This document shows, in pieces, positions 25,460-34,111 of a DNA stretch of 64,000 nt. A program made the position numbers and the translations under genes. The DNA is from Deinococcus betulae (lineage in GTDB: Bacteria; Deinococcota; Deinococci; Deinococcales; Deinococcaceae). The notes beneath the pieces are model-generated. The model did not search any database and was not told the origin of the DNA. It saw only the letters and a list, made by a program, of their open reading frames with translations. Where the stretch lies: the NCBI RefSeq assembly GCF_020166395.1, contig NZ_JAIQXU010000020.1, forward strand, positions 1 through 64,000, in the 5' to 3' direction. Position 1 is the stretch's first letter, and each line of letters begins with the position of its first letter.

Positions 25460-26728
25460 TCAGCGCAGGAGGTGCTCGCGCAACGTGTTGATGAAGCCCT
25501 CGCGATCCAACCGGCTGACGGCGGCGAGGGCCTCTGTGGCCACCTCCCCTGCATTCAGACGCTCACACACGACGGCATGCCGCAGCGCATCAAAGTCCGA
25601 GGGAAGCAGCAACCGGCGGTAATGGGGACTGAGGTAGCTGATCAGGCGTTCCGCTGCGGCTTCTGGCGTCAGATCTGCGAACTGGGCCGCGGCATCCACA
25701 GACCCTGGCTCATCCACAGGAAGCCGTGCTGCAGGCTTGGGGCGCTCCGGCGGCGTGTTGGGGTAAGGATATTCATCTGGATGCTGCAACAGATACATCA
25801 GGGCCGCGGCCTTGGTCTTTTTGACCACCAGGAGCTTCGTTCGAACGAGTTCGTCAAAGCGGTCCATCTCTTTCATCAAGGTGACGCGGCTGTGCGTCTG
25901 AGACAGACGGCGAATCCCACCATCGGTAATGCCGTACCCCTTGAGCCGCCGGGCCACCGCTGGATCGATGGGCACAAATTCCCGCGCGAATTCATACCGC
26001 AGACGCTGGTCGCGCCCTCGGCCGGTGATCTCCACGGCACGCAAGTAGCCACGTTTGGTCAGCTCTTCATGGGGTCCTTTCAGAGCCTTGATGACCCGCC
26101 AGGCTTCCCCCTGCGAAGGAATCTTGCACTGATCTGCCCAGGCCAGCACATTGACATCCAGGGTGTCGTGGGAGGCGCCCACCCGCTCCAGTTGAAATCG
26201 TGCAGCGTCCAGCACCCGGTAGAGCACGCGTGTGCGGGGGCGCTTGAGCTTACCCATGAATGTGGTATCGAGCGGTTTGACGTAGCCGCTGCGCAGGCTG
26301 TAAAGGATGTCTTCGGCCAGGCGCAGCGTGATCATCGACCGGAGGTCAAAATTGGAAGCTTCATCAGCCGTGGAAAACCCCAGGCGCTCAATGAAATGAA
26401 AACTGGCGTGCGCCCACCGGCGATTTGGCTCATCGCGCCACCCACCAGAAATGGTGAATGAACTGGTGTGCAGCCGGCGCAGGGAGGTCTTCAGGGCAGA
26501 GATATACCGGCCGTTGTTGTGCCAACCGCACAGTTTCAAAAGCTGAGACACACTGATGACCAGCACACCGTCATCGGGTTCGCCCTGCTCGAAGAACAGG
26601 TTGATCAGGGCGGTTGTGACATCGTTGTCCAGGCCATGTGGCACCTGGTATTGCGGCATGGCCTCACAACTGACCTTCACCACCCGGCCCGCCTGCTCGG
26701 TGGTGATGGACCAGTAGGTCATTTCCAC
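25460..26728 (-). CDS. repA: Plasmid replication initiator RepA
   Basis: The 422-residue protein matches the replication initiator A family found on Deinococcus plasmids: PHGLDNDVTTALINLFFEQG, then VSQLLKLCGWHNNGRYISAL with SLRRLHTSSF, and the winged-helix region RTRVLYRVLDAARF. It should bind the iterons just upstream and open the AT-rich segment. The first usable start is GTG at 26728 (or ATG at 26722). However the same frame stays open back to 26816 and reads YDDLNLAGLNLIV, which looks like the conserved N-terminus of the family (compare DELNLARL), with no ATG, GTG or TTG to begin it. Confidence 0.88.
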   Translation of the reverse strand: MEMTYWSITTEQAGRVVKVSCEAMPQYQVPHGLDNDVTTALINLFFEQGEPDDGVLVISVSQLLKLCGWHNNGRYISALKTSLRRLHTSSFTISGGWRDEPNRRWAHASFHFIERLGFSTADEASNFDLRSMITLRLAEDILYSLRSGYVKPLDTTFMGKLKRPRTRVLYRVLDAARFQLERVGASHDTLDVNVLAWADQCKIPSQGEAWRVIKALKGPHEELTKRGYLRAVEITGRGRDQRLRYEFAREFVPIDPAVARRLKGYGITDGGIRRLSQTHSRVTLMKEMDRFDELVRTKLLVVKKTKAAALMYLLQHPDEYPYPNTPPERPKPAARLPVDEPGSVDAAAQFADLTPEAAAERLISYLSPHYRRLLLPSDFDALRHAVVCERLNAGEVATEALAAVSRLDREGFINTLREHLLR

Positions 26729-27205
26729 AGCATCAAGCGCAACGATCAGGTTGAGACCTGCGAGGTTCAGGTCGTCGTACCGGGAGGGGGGGGAGGACGG
26801 GCTGCTGATGGTGACAGTCTACCGTCCCTAACAGCAAAAAGAACTGTTTTAAAAATTGAATGTCATCATCAAGGGAAAATGGAGAACATCGGCCCAGACG
26901 TATTTTTTAGTCTAAAGCCTCCCAGTGTGTCGTGCGGTTTCCTCCCAGTGTGTCGTCGGCCAGCGCCCTGAAATCTCCTGGTGTATCGCTCAGGGTGTTC
27001 AACACCCTCCCAGTGTGTCGCCAGCAATCCTTCTGGATGATCGTTCGCAAACCTCCTGGTGTGTCGTTCGCGTACCCTATAAGCCTCCCAGTGTGTCGCT
27101 GGAGAAGAACCGGTTTTCCTCTCAGTGTGTCGCTCGATTTCGACAGCTTTCCTCCCAGTGTGTCGTCCACTTCCTCCCAGTGTGTCGCTCCAACACAGTT
27201 CACAG
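26729..27205. other. Candidate replication origin (oriV)
   Basis: A 477-base region upstream of repA. From 26835 to 26915 it is strongly AT-rich (runs of A and T, including TATTTTTTAG), a plausible DNA-unwinding element. From 26918 to 27187 it contains nine 15-bp iterons. An inverted repeat AACAG...CTGTT at about 26830-26848 may be a RepA autoregulatory operator. I found no DnaA box of the TTATCCACA type. Confidence 0.8.
26918..27187 (+). repeat. Nine helically phased iterons, consensus CCTCCCAGTGTGTCG
   Basis: Copies begin at 26918, 26941, 26974, 27006, 27052, 27084, 27118, 27151 and 27173. Six are exact; those at 26974 (TCTCCTGGTGTATCG), 27052 (CCTCCTGGTGTGTCG) and 27118 (CCTCTCAGTGTGTCG) vary. 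Spacings of 23, 33, 32, 46, 32, 34, 33 and 22 bases are near multiples of 11, which puts the sites on one face of the helix, as expected for cooperative RepA binding. Confidence 0.88.
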
Positions 27206-27418
27206 TCATTCTTCTAAGCTGGATGGTGGGTCTGCAGGCACGCCGTAAGCCAGAGGGTATTTCTCAGCCAGCCAAGTGTCCTCTCCGCGTTGCCAAGTGA
27301 GGGCCTGGCCGGCGTGGTCAGCGGCGGCGAGCCGCGCGTTACGGGCCGATTCGTACGGCCCGAGATGAGCCACGACCTCCCCTGTCTCCACGTGCGAAAT
27401 GGTCACCGTGACGTTCAT
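27206..27418 (-). CDS. 70-residue hypothetical protein
   Basis: The ATG at 27418 overlaps the stop of the upstream gene (ATGA). The product begins MNVTVTISHVETGEVVAHLG, continues with an Ala-rich helix and ends in an acidic tail. It looks like a small beta-beta-alpha protein. The coupling and length suggest a real gene of the replication region. No family recognised. Confidence 0.5.
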   Translation of the reverse strand: MNVTVTISHVETGEVVAHLGPYESARNARLAAADHAGQALTWQRGEDTWLAEKYPLAYGVPADPPSSLEE

Positions 27419-27612
27419 GCGCGGAACCCAGTCAGCGGAGGCCGCAGCACCGTCTGCCGCTGTGCTGTGACGCCCATCCGGTCCCCAATGACCAGCTCTG
27501 GAGGAAGGGCGTCGCAGTGCCACGTCTCCACACGGGTCTCCGGCAGCCGAACGGTTGCCAAACCGCCCGTAAGCGCCAGGACTTCTCTGACCTCCATCTC
27601 GCCGTCACGCAT
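27415..27612 (-). CDS. 65-residue hypothetical protein
   Basis: Start ATG at 27612; product MRDGEMEVREVLALTGGLAT followed by beta-rich sequence, reminiscent of a small SH3-like barrel. No clear ribosome binding site, so the start could be the internal Met six codons later. It is coupled to the next gene by ATGA and follows the large gene at 27686-29224 by 73 bases, so the three probably share a transcript. Confidence 0.45.
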   Translation of the reverse strand: MRDGEMEVREVLALTGGLATVRLPETRVETWHCDALPPELVIGDRMGVTAQRQTVLRPPLTGFRA

Positions 27613-27685
27613 GACGGCACTTTGGCATGTCGATTCCAGACCTGGCAGGGGAGCGGGTTCACCGTTTCGCTGGGCTTTGGGGTGC

Positions 27686-29224
27686 CTACGATGCTTGCGC
27701 AGGTCTCTGGCACGTGTACTCCGTCGCAAATTTCGCCATCGGCACGGGGGCCAGGCCGTCCAAATAGACCAGCGTGGGCGTCCAGCGCTCGATGCGGACC
27801 AGGTGCCCCGTCCGGTCCCGCCAGATCGCGCCCGGCTGGAGATCGCCGGCCGCTTCGACCGGTGCCACCACGGCTGGCCCGGCCACGGCCTGCAGGGTTG
27901 CCAGCTGGGTCTGGGCGGTGCGGTCGACGTACACGTCCTCGTCATGGGCCAGGCGAATGGTGTAGCGGGTGGAGGAGACTTTCAGGACCACGCCCGGCTG
28001 CCCCTTGACGGTGCACGGTGCGCCCTCGCGCAGGCCTGGATCCATGACCGTTCCTGCGCCGCCTTCCTGGGGCCCAGCACCGATCAAGCGGTCGAGGGCG
28101 CGGTAGAAGAGGGTCTGCACATTGCTCATGGTGCGCTCGGCTTCTCGCTCCGCCGTGCGGCCGGCGTGGTGGATCTCGCCCAGCGTGAGGCGCAGCCACC
28201 CGTCCGCGCGCGGCAGATTGCCGGTGCGGGTTTTCTCCTGGATGGCTTTGCGAAGCAGATCGCCGCCGTAGGACACCAGCAGGTCAAAAGCCGGGCTGCG
28301 TTGGCCGGCCAGGGGCCGAGCGGCCAGTTCGGCCCGCGGCACGGGGCGCAGCTCCGCGACGGCCGCCGCGCCGCCCGGAACCTCTTCAAGGCCATGGACG
28401 TGTTCGGGTGGACGTGTGGGGAACGAAGGTTGTTCCTGGACAGGATCAGCCTCCCCGCTGGCCGCGTGAGCGGCCCCGCCGACAGGCGGCACCACCCCTG
28501 CAGGCCCAGGACCTGGAGTGTCATGGGCGGCCGCCGTTGAAGTTCGCGCAGCGACTTCTGAGGAGGAGTCCAGCGAAACTGAAAGGGCGCTCTCTCCTTC
28601 TCCTCTTTTCTGTTCTGTCTTTTCTATGTCTTTGAGTGTGGCGACACGTGACACAGGCCTGTGGCGGGTGTCGCCACACCCCTGTGGCGCGTGTCGAAAC
28701 AGGGTTTCGGCCCCGGCGGCCAGGAACTGCGAAAACCCTGTGTTGGGTGTCGCCACAGGGTTTTCGGGGCTGGAAATACCTGTGGCGGGTGTCGCTACAG
28801 GTTTTTTCGGCCGCCCTGGCCCCCGGCGCTGGGCCTGTTCTGCGCGCACTTCTTGCAGGTAAGTGGCATGCCGCAGGCTCAGTTGGTCGAAGTCCACGAA
28901 CCAGGTTTCCGGGCGACTGGTGGGCGCATCCCCAGGCAGGTGGTCGAAGACATCGGGCCAGGCCGCCAGCAGCGCCGCCTTGGCGTCTTTGAGGCGTTTG
29001 GGTGACCAACGGGTGAGGCCTTTGATGTAGCGTGCGGACAGGCGAGCGCCCCGGGTTCCTTCCGCGGCCCAGGACAGGATCAAGTAGGCCAGGGTGCAGG
29101 CGTCAGTGCCGGCCTGGGGCATGAGGCGGTCGCGTAGGACGTTGGGGAGGATGGTGAAGCCGTAGGCGTAGTGACCCTTGGATTGAATGCGGACCGAGGG
29201 GTCTGGGGCAGGCGGAACCGTCAC
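27686..29224 (-). CDS. Large replication-region protein with winged-helix-like N-terminus
   Basis: A 512-residue protein. Residues 15-110 resemble the helix-turn-helix N-terminus of plasmid and phage replication proteins (YAYGFTILPNVLRDRLMPQA; SARYIKGLTRWSPKRLKDAK). A Pro/Thr-rich linker follows (about residues 135-300) and is encoded by DNA that contains five repeated palindromes. A helical region (about residues 310-390) and two SH3/KOW-like stretches (CTVKGQPGVVLKVSSTRYTI; HLVRIERWTPTLVYLDGLAP) complete it. No ATPase or polymerase motif. A second initiator or origin-binding accessory factor is likely; the family is not recognised. Confidence 0.6.
   Translation of the reverse strand: MTVPPAPDPSVRIQSKGHYAYGFTILPNVLRDRLMPQAGTDACTLAYLILSWAAEGTRGARLSARYIKGLTRWSPKRLKDAKAALLAAWPDVFDHLPGDAPTSRPETWFVDFDQLSLRHATYLQEVRAEQAQRRGPGRPKKPVATPATGISSPENPVATPNTGFSQFLAAGAETLFRHAPQGCGDTRHRPVSRVATLKDIEKTEQKRGEGESALSVSLDSSSEVAARTSTAAAHDTPGPGPAGVVPPVGGAAHAASGEADPVQEQPSFPTRPPEHVHGLEEVPGGAAAVAELRPVPRAELAARPLAGQRSPAFDLLVSYGGDLLRKAIQEKTRTGNLPRADGWLRLTLGEIHHAGRTAEREAERTMSNVQTLFYRALDRLIGAGPQEGGAGTVMDPGLREGAPCTVKGQPGVVLKVSSTRYTIRLAHDEDVYVDRTAQTQLATLQAVAGPAVVAPVEAAGDLQPGAIWRDRTGHLVRIERWTPTLVYLDGLAPVPMAKFATEYTCQRPAQAS
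28636..28801. repeat. Five palindromic repeats inside a coding region
   Basis: Copies at 28636-28657 (inverted), 28658-28680, 28681-28703, 28737-28760 and 28779-28801. The consensus is a 23-bp near-palindrome with arms CCTGTGGCG / CGCCACAGG around GGTGT. They encode the T/P-rich linker of the minus-strand gene (PVATPATG, PVATPNTG and similar), so the DNA repeat, not the peptide, may be what is selected. Confidence 0.75.
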
Positions 29225-29507
29225 GAGGGGACTCCTGCGCGGGATTCAGGGGGGAAACCCTGGGGGCTCCGGTCGAGGGGCTGTGTTGACCGGGGGTGTT
29301 CAGCCGCGTACCATGAACACAGACGAAGGCCTGCGGGCCGGGTCGACCCACAACACCGAGTTTGTCCGCTCACACCCTTTCTGCGACGAAGTTTGGCGAC
29401 TCTCAGACGCAGGGGGGTGTGCCCTTTTGGCTGTACATGTCGGGCCAGCCTCCGGGGTAGATGCAGCATAGCGGAATGGAGCAGCAAGGGAGCACAGCTT
29501 TCGAGGG

Positions 29508-29909
29508 TCAGCGCCGTCCCTTGGCCGCTGGGAGGCTGGCCAGGACTTGCTGCCCAGCGGGGGTGAGCTGACGGTCACGGGTCCACCAGCCACGGCGGAT
29601 GAAGAGCCAGGCTTCATCGGGCGCAGCCTTGTACTTCTGGGCCGTGACGTCCGCGAGAATCTTGGCGAGCCCCGCGTCGCGTTGATGATTGATGCGGGGC
29701 AGCATAAAGCGGGCGATGAGGGTGATGCCGCCGACCATGCCGCCCAGGGAGAGGATGAATACCGTCTGATCGGCCGAGAGCCAGCCTTTGAGGAGGGCGG
29801 TGATGACGGCCACCAGGAAGAGGAGGGTGGCGGCGACGAAGATCAGGGAGTGGATGAAGAAGCGCCGCAGGCGTGATCGCCAAGCAGGGTGTGGAGGGGA
29901 TGGAGGCAT
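29508..29909 (-). CDS. Membrane protein with two helices and a cytoplasmic tail
   Basis: A 133-residue protein with hydrophobic helices at about residues 17-42 and 48-66 (FFIHSLIFVAATLLFLVAVI; FILSLGGMVGGITLIARFML), followed by a soluble region of 65 residues ending in a helix-turn segment WTRDRQLTPAGQQVLASL that resembles the end of a winged-helix domain. No enzyme motif. A 283-base gap before the next gene at 29224 shows nothing else that I can support. Confidence 0.6.
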   Translation of the reverse strand: MPPSPPHPAWRSRLRRFFIHSLIFVAATLLFLVAVITALLKGWLSADQTVFILSLGGMVGGITLIARFMLPRINHQRDAGLAKILADVTAQKYKAAPDEAWLFIRRGWWTRDRQLTPAGQQVLASLPAAKGRR

Positions 29910-30073
29910 GGGGGGCAGTGTGAGGGAAAGCAGGTTTCGGCCAACTGCCTGTTCAGTACATGAAAATGGATACGAGAGCTACCTCACCAATTCTCTTCGC
30001 TTCAGCAGCCCTTTTCTACGGACACCAAGCATCCTTTGCCTTTCCAGGCGTAGGGTGCGAAATGGTGTTGCGC

Positions 30074-30841
30074 CTAATTGACTGGCCGAGCCCATTGGAT
30101 GCGCTGTCCATCCCGGGTGATCAGTGTCAGGTGTGGACCACTCAGTTCCAGACGCGTGACCTGCTCAAGCTGCCCCAGCACCCGCATTTCCTGCGCCTGC
30201 TGCGCCGAGGTCGCGCAGGCCCGGCGCGTCGTGACCAGTGGGCCCACCGACAGCGCCAGGTCATCCACGGTGTAGCGGCCCATAAACGTATTGCAGCCAC
30301 TGAACCCGCTCACCCGGCCATCGGCGGTGAAGCTCAGGGTCACTGGGGGCTCGCCCTGGCCCCCTACCAGCCTCCAGGTGGTCACCAACTGCCGCGACGC
30401 CTCACTGCCGTACACGAAGATCGCCTGGGCACGTCCAGTGGTGAGCGTCAGGGTCGTGCCCTGGCGCACATACACCCGCGCACCCTGAAGCACCTGAAGA
30501 TAGCGCTGCTCCAGCGCTAACTGCGGCGCCGGGCAGGCCCGGCGCGTCGTGATCAGCGGGCGGAGTTTCAGGGTCTGGGCCGTGAAGATCGCCGTGGTCT
30601 TGAACGTATTGCAGCCGGTCGACCCCGACACTTGCGTCCCCTCGTCCGTGCTGATTCCCGTTCCCAGCAGCCGCAGGGTCGGCGCGTCCAAGCCGCCGAA
30701 CGATTGGGTGCCGGATGCGTCGCGGAGTTCGCGCAGGGTCCAGGTGCCGTCGGCGATCTGACCACTCTGGGCCAGGGCAGGTGAAGTGAGCAGGGAGGTA
30801 AGGGCGGTCAGCAGGACGGGCCAGGCACGAAAACGGTTCAT
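30074..30841 (-). CDS. Secreted protein with two META (HslJ-like) domains
   Basis: A 255-residue protein with a signal peptide (WPVLLTALTSLLTSPALAQS, cleavage after about residue 25). Two tandem META domains follow: the first with GSTGCNTFKTTA and TTRRACP, the second with GFSGCNTFMGRYTV and TTRRACA. The conserved Cys pairs in each domain can form disulfides. META-domain proteins such as HslJ are periplasmic or secreted and bind small ligands or contribute to stress resistance. It is divergently transcribed from the SGNH lipoprotein gene; the 183-base gap holds both promoters. Confidence 0.88.
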   Translation of the reverse strand: MNRFRAWPVLLTALTSLLTSPALAQSGQIADGTWTLRELRDASGTQSFGGLDAPTLRLLGTGISTDEGTQVSGSTGCNTFKTTAIFTAQTLKLRPLITTRRACPAPQLALEQRYLQVLQGARVYVRQGTTLTLTTGRAQAIFVYGSEASRQLVTTWRLVGGQGEPPVTLSFTADGRVSGFSGCNTFMGRYTVDDLALSVGPLVTTRRACATSAQQAQEMRVLGQLEQVTRLELSGPHLTLITRDGQRIQWARPVN

Positions 30842-31024
30842 AGATCACCTCGGTGAAGAGAGAGGACGCACAGAAGGAAGACGAGGAAATCAGCGTCAAT
30901 CGGGTGTCGTGATCGCTTGGGTACGGTGTAAGTGTAGGGGCAGCGGGCGCGCTGAAGGCGCTGTGGTATACCCGAACTCGCTGGCAGCCCCGAGCTGCTG
31001 ATGCGTTCTTCTGGAGGTGGTGCC

Positions 31025-32089
31025 ATGAAAGCCGCGCTCGTTACCCTCACTCTGCTCCTCACGGCCTGCACGCCCGCCCTGTCTAACACCCCCCGCCCGG
31101 ACGCCACGCCCTTTACCCGTTATGTGGCGATGGGCGACAGCATCACTGCGGGGTTCCAGTCTGGTGGTCTGACCGCCGAGTCTCAGAATGCGTCCTACGC
31201 TCACCTGCTGGGGCAGCGGGGCGGCCTCGAGACGCCCATGCCTGAGGTGCTTGCCCCAGGGTGCCCCCCACCCATTGGTGTCAGCGGTGTCAAGAACTGC
31301 CAGCGGGCACACCCGGACGTTCAGGCGATGGTCGTGGCCGTGCCCGGTGCCAAGGTGGGCGACGTGCTGAGAAGCACTGATACGCAGGTCAAGGACCCCG
31401 ACCCCCTGCTCTATGACGCCGACCTGTACCGCGCAGTCCTGGGCCCAGGCACCACGCAACTAGAGGCCGCCCTCAAGCTGCGACCGCAGTTCGTCACCGT
31501 GTGGATTGGGAACAACGACGCGCTGCTGCCCACCCTACGCGGGCAACCTGATCAGGCCACCCCGCTGGCTCAATTCCGGGCAGACTACGCTGAACTGATC
31601 ACCCGTCTCCTGGACGGTGGGGTGGAGCACCTGGTGCTGATGACGCTGCCGGACATGACGCGGGTACCAGCCCTGGTGCCGGTTCGGCTGCTGCGCTTGG
31701 GTGGCCTGGTGGATGCCAGTTGCCAGGGGCAGGAAACGTACTTTGGGACCTTGACTGTGGCCAAGGCCAGTAAGGAGAAGCCTCTGTCCTGTACCAGTCC
31801 AGACGCGCTGACGGCTACGGAGTACACCCAGGCGCAGCAGATCGTGCAGGGATACAACCAGGCAATCCGGGAACTGGCGGCGGCCAACTCCATTCCAGTC
31901 TTTGATGTCAATACGGTGCTGGACAGCTTGCCGGGGCGGCCGTTGATTCCGACGGCGGCGGCTCCGTTCGGGCGGAGCTTCAGCCTGGACGGGATTCATC
32001 CCAGCAGCTTCGCGCATCAGCGGTTCGCGCAGGCCCTGGCCATCTTCCTGAATCAGCAATTTGGCACGGACCTCAACACCCGGCCGTAA
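31025..32089 (+). CDS. SGNH/GDSL-type esterase lipoprotein
   Basis: A 354-residue protein. The ATG at 31025 has TGGAGG upstream and opens a lipoprotein signal (KAALVTLTLLLTACTPALS, lipobox LTAC). Catalytic blocks of the SGNH hydrolase family follow: GDSITAGF near residue 38 with the nucleophile Ser, a Gly in block II (VPGAKVGDVL), GNND in block III and DGIHPS with the Asp-His pair near residue 325. It is probably an extracytoplasmic esterase or lipase anchored to the membrane. No partner gene in the operon. Confidence 0.9.
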   Translation: MKAALVTLTLLLTACTPALSNTPRPDATPFTRYVAMGDSITAGFQSGGLTAESQNASYAHLLGQRGGLETPMPEVLAPGCPPPIGVSGVKNCQRAHPDVQAMVVAVPGAKVGDVLRSTDTQVKDPDPLLYDADLYRAVLGPGTTQLEAALKLRPQFVTVWIGNNDALLPTLRGQPDQATPLAQFRADYAELITRLLDGGVEHLVLMTLPDMTRVPALVPVRLLRLGGLVDASCQGQETYFGTLTVAKASKEKPLSCTSPDALTATEYTQAQQIVQGYNQAIRELAAANSIPVFDVNTVLDSLPGRPLIPTAAAPFGRSFSLDGIHPSSFAHQRFAQALAIFLNQQFGTDLNTRP

Positions 32090-32258
32090 TGGCGGGATGT
32101 CAGTGCACTAAGAGTCCTCAGAGGGTGGTGCGCATGTAGCGATCAGTGGCAGTGAATCTGCCACTGGTCTAACGGAAGGAATGGGGACGAGGCGGTTTAT
32201 GGAGGTACTTTGTGCGTGCATCAACGGCGTGAAGATGTGCTAGACGAGGGAACGAGAG

Positions 32259-32288
32259 TTGAATTGCTCATATCCGTTATCAGATAAT
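32259..32288 (+). promoter_or_regulatory. Leaderless promoter of the recombinase-like gene
   Basis: TTGAAT (32259-32264), 18-base spacer, GATAAT (32283-32288), then only five bases to the ATG at 32294. TTATCAGATAA overlapping the -10 region is palindromic. Confidence 0.55.
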
Positions 32289-32293
32289 GCTTC

Positions 32294-33172
32294 ATGCCTG
32301 AGGAACTCTCCACCGACGAACTCGCCCGCAAAGTCACCCAGGCCCTGCACGAGTTGGAGCTCGACACTTTGATTTCCGCCCTCCACGAACGTGACCGCCT
32401 CCCCGGCCGAGCCCCCCAGCTGATCAGCAACCTGCGTCCCATCTTTGAAGCCGCCCGCCGCGACCACGTGTCGCTGCTGCGGCCACCGGCGGACTTCCAG
32501 CCCTGGCTTCAACGGGTCATCCTCACCAACATCGACGGCACCGAGGCTAAAGGCAACACGCGCATCAGCCGGGTCACCGCCCTCCGCGCCCTCTACCGCG
32601 CCCTGCGAAAGCTGGAATTGCTACACGGTGACCCCCTGGTGGACTTCCAACTCCCCTCGGTTGAACTCCGGAGCGACCCGCTGCCGCCCAAAGCGGCCAT
32701 CGAAAAGCTGCTCAAGGCTGCCAAAAGCGATCCCAACCTCTTCGCTGCCCTGCTGTTGGTCTGGCACCATGCGCTGCCCATGACCACCCTGCTGCGTCTG
32801 AAGTGGAGTGCCTTCAATCCAGAGAAGCGGACCCTCCTGCGCGACGACGTGGTCACGCCGCTCACCGCCCAGGCTGCCGCTGCCCTGGAGCGGCTGCTCC
32901 ACCAGGCTGGGTATGACCCTCTCTATCCAGAGACGTTGGCCGGCACCCAGAGCAAACGAATGTTCCCCTATGACACGCTCGATGCCCTGCGGCTGCGGGT
33001 GCTTCAGACCTGCACCAAGGCGAACCTGAAATTCATTCCGCCGGGCCTAATTAAAAAGTGCGCACTGCGTGACCATGCACGCAGCGCAGCACATTTAGGC
33101 TACCGAGTGAACAAGCATTACAAGAAAGTGATAGCGCTGGCGCAAGGCATAAGCGTCAACGACGCCAAGTAA
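32294..33172 (+). CDS. Degenerate tyrosine-recombinase-like protein
   Basis: A 292-residue protein whose organisation follows phage integrase/XerD proteins: an N-terminal helical core-binding domain (NTRISRVTALRALYRALRKL) and a C-terminal domain in which LLVWHHALPMTTLLRLKWSA corresponds to the usual GLRxSEL region and ALRDHARSAAHLGYRVNKHY to the HxxR...Y region. The catalytic Arg I and the HxxR motif are not recognisable, so it is probably not an active recombinase. It could be a DNA-binding regulator or a decayed integrase. The product is complete, with a good promoter, which argues against simple decay. Confidence 0.55.
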   Translation: MPEELSTDELARKVTQALHELELDTLISALHERDRLPGRAPQLISNLRPIFEAARRDHVSLLRPPADFQPWLQRVILTNIDGTEAKGNTRISRVTALRALYRALRKLELLHGDPLVDFQLPSVELRSDPLPPKAAIEKLLKAAKSDPNLFAALLLVWHHALPMTTLLRLKWSAFNPEKRTLLRDDVVTPLTAQAAAALERLLHQAGYDPLYPETLAGTQSKRMFPYDTLDALRLRVLQTCTKANLKFIPPGLIKKCALRDHARSAAHLGYRVNKHYKKVIALAQGISVNDAK

Positions 33173-33731
33173 AGCCAGCCCACCAGTCCATTATCCGCTC
33201 TCCGTGAGTGATACGAATAATATGGCCCAGAAAGAACAACGGGAAGACTTTTAACCACCAAGGGGCCGTAAGCAGCAAAAGAATCAAGCCAAAAATGCCA
33301 ATCTTAAGCATGAAGACCTGTCGAGACTTCACTAAACGAGGAAGGTTAAAGCCGTAAGGATCGCTCGACCATCCGGAATACATCGTTGGGGACATGCTGA
33401 CCAAGACCAGCAGGGCGGCAAACCAAGCCAAGTATCCATGGATTACATCGTTGACGGCCAACGAGGTCACCACGAGAATATTCAATGTGTAGTAGGCACG
33501 GGCACCTAAACTAATGAGAGAGTATCTGTGCCTCTCGCTCAGATCGGGCCAACGACGGAGTTCCCAAATGGTGTGCAGTAGGATGCCCACACCATATTGG
33601 AATGGTGTTTGCTCCCCCCTTTCCAATATGAGCTCATCAACTTCGTTATCCCAATTTTGTCGCAAGCTCTTTGCGAAGTCGGGATCGCTGAGTATAGTCG
33701 ACAAGTATAAAGTAGAAGTAGCCCGTTTCAT
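33156..33731 (-). CDS. Membrane protein cotranscribed with a PadR regulator
   Basis: A 191-residue protein with helices at about residues 76-95, 99-118, 139-158 and 159-178 and a soluble N-terminal 70 residues. Coding is AT-richer than average. Its start overlaps the stop of the PadR-like gene by ATGA. PadR regulators often control a neighbouring membrane protein or transporter, so it is probably the target gene. The 3' end overlaps the end of the convergent recombinase-like gene by 17 bases. Confidence 0.65.
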   Translation of the reverse strand: MKRATSTLYLSTILSDPDFAKSLRQNWDNEVDELILERGEQTPFQYGVGILLHTIWELRRWPDLSERHRYSLISLGARAYYTLNILVVTSLAVNDVIHGYLAWFAALLVLVSMSPTMYSGWSSDPYGFNLPRLVKSRQVFMLKIGIFGLILLLLTAPWWLKVFPLFFLGHIIRITHGERIMDWWAGFTWRR

Positions 33732-34033
33732 ATCAGTTTTCCTCTCAGAGCAGGCGATGTCAGGGCCTGCAAATTGGTTTGGTAGCCAGTAATTCCAGTT
33801 TCTGTGAGGCGAAAATATTTGCGAGCTGGGCGTCCAGCACTGACTGGATCAATATCCTCCCAGCGAGCCACGACCCATCCCATCCGTTCCAAGCGGGCCA
33901 AAGAGGTGTAAAGGGCCGCGGTGCTCAGGCCCGACTTACGACCGAGTGCCAGCCCGTAGTGCTCAGCCTCCAGATCGTCATACAGGTGGCGCACCAACTT
34001 CATGTCGTTCAGTGTTGCCCGCTCAGTACCCAT
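33728..34033 (-). CDS. PadR family transcriptional regulator
   Basis: A 101-residue winged-helix protein. GLSTAALYTSLARLERMGWV is the recognition helix and wing region of PadR proteins and YFRLTETG the following beta hairpin. I use the ATG at 34033; an upstream frame extension lacks a ribosome binding site. The sequence TATATAAGATAT directly before the start looks both like a -10 region and like a palindromic AT-rich PadR operator, so it probably represses itself and the membrane gene. Confidence 0.8.
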   Translation of the reverse strand: MGTERATLNDMKLVRHLYDDLEAEHYGLALGRKSGLSTAALYTSLARLERMGWVVARWEDIDPVSAGRPARKYFRLTETGITGYQTNLQALTSPALRGKLI

Positions 34034-34111
34034 ACTCCATATCTTATATAGGGGTGTCCTGTGCGTCAAGGTGAGAGTGAGCTTCCTGCCGCACCCTCAC
34101 CAAAATGACCG

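Noticed and set aside
25430..26461. 343-codon plus-strand frame
   Set aside because: Antisense to repA, which matches an initiator family.
26918..27187. Possible CRISPR array
   Set aside because: Repeats are 15 bp with irregular 7-31-bp spacing, adjacent to repA and without cas genes; they are iterons.
28636..28801. Possible CRISPR array
   Set aside because: Irregular spacing down to zero, inside a coding region, no cas genes.
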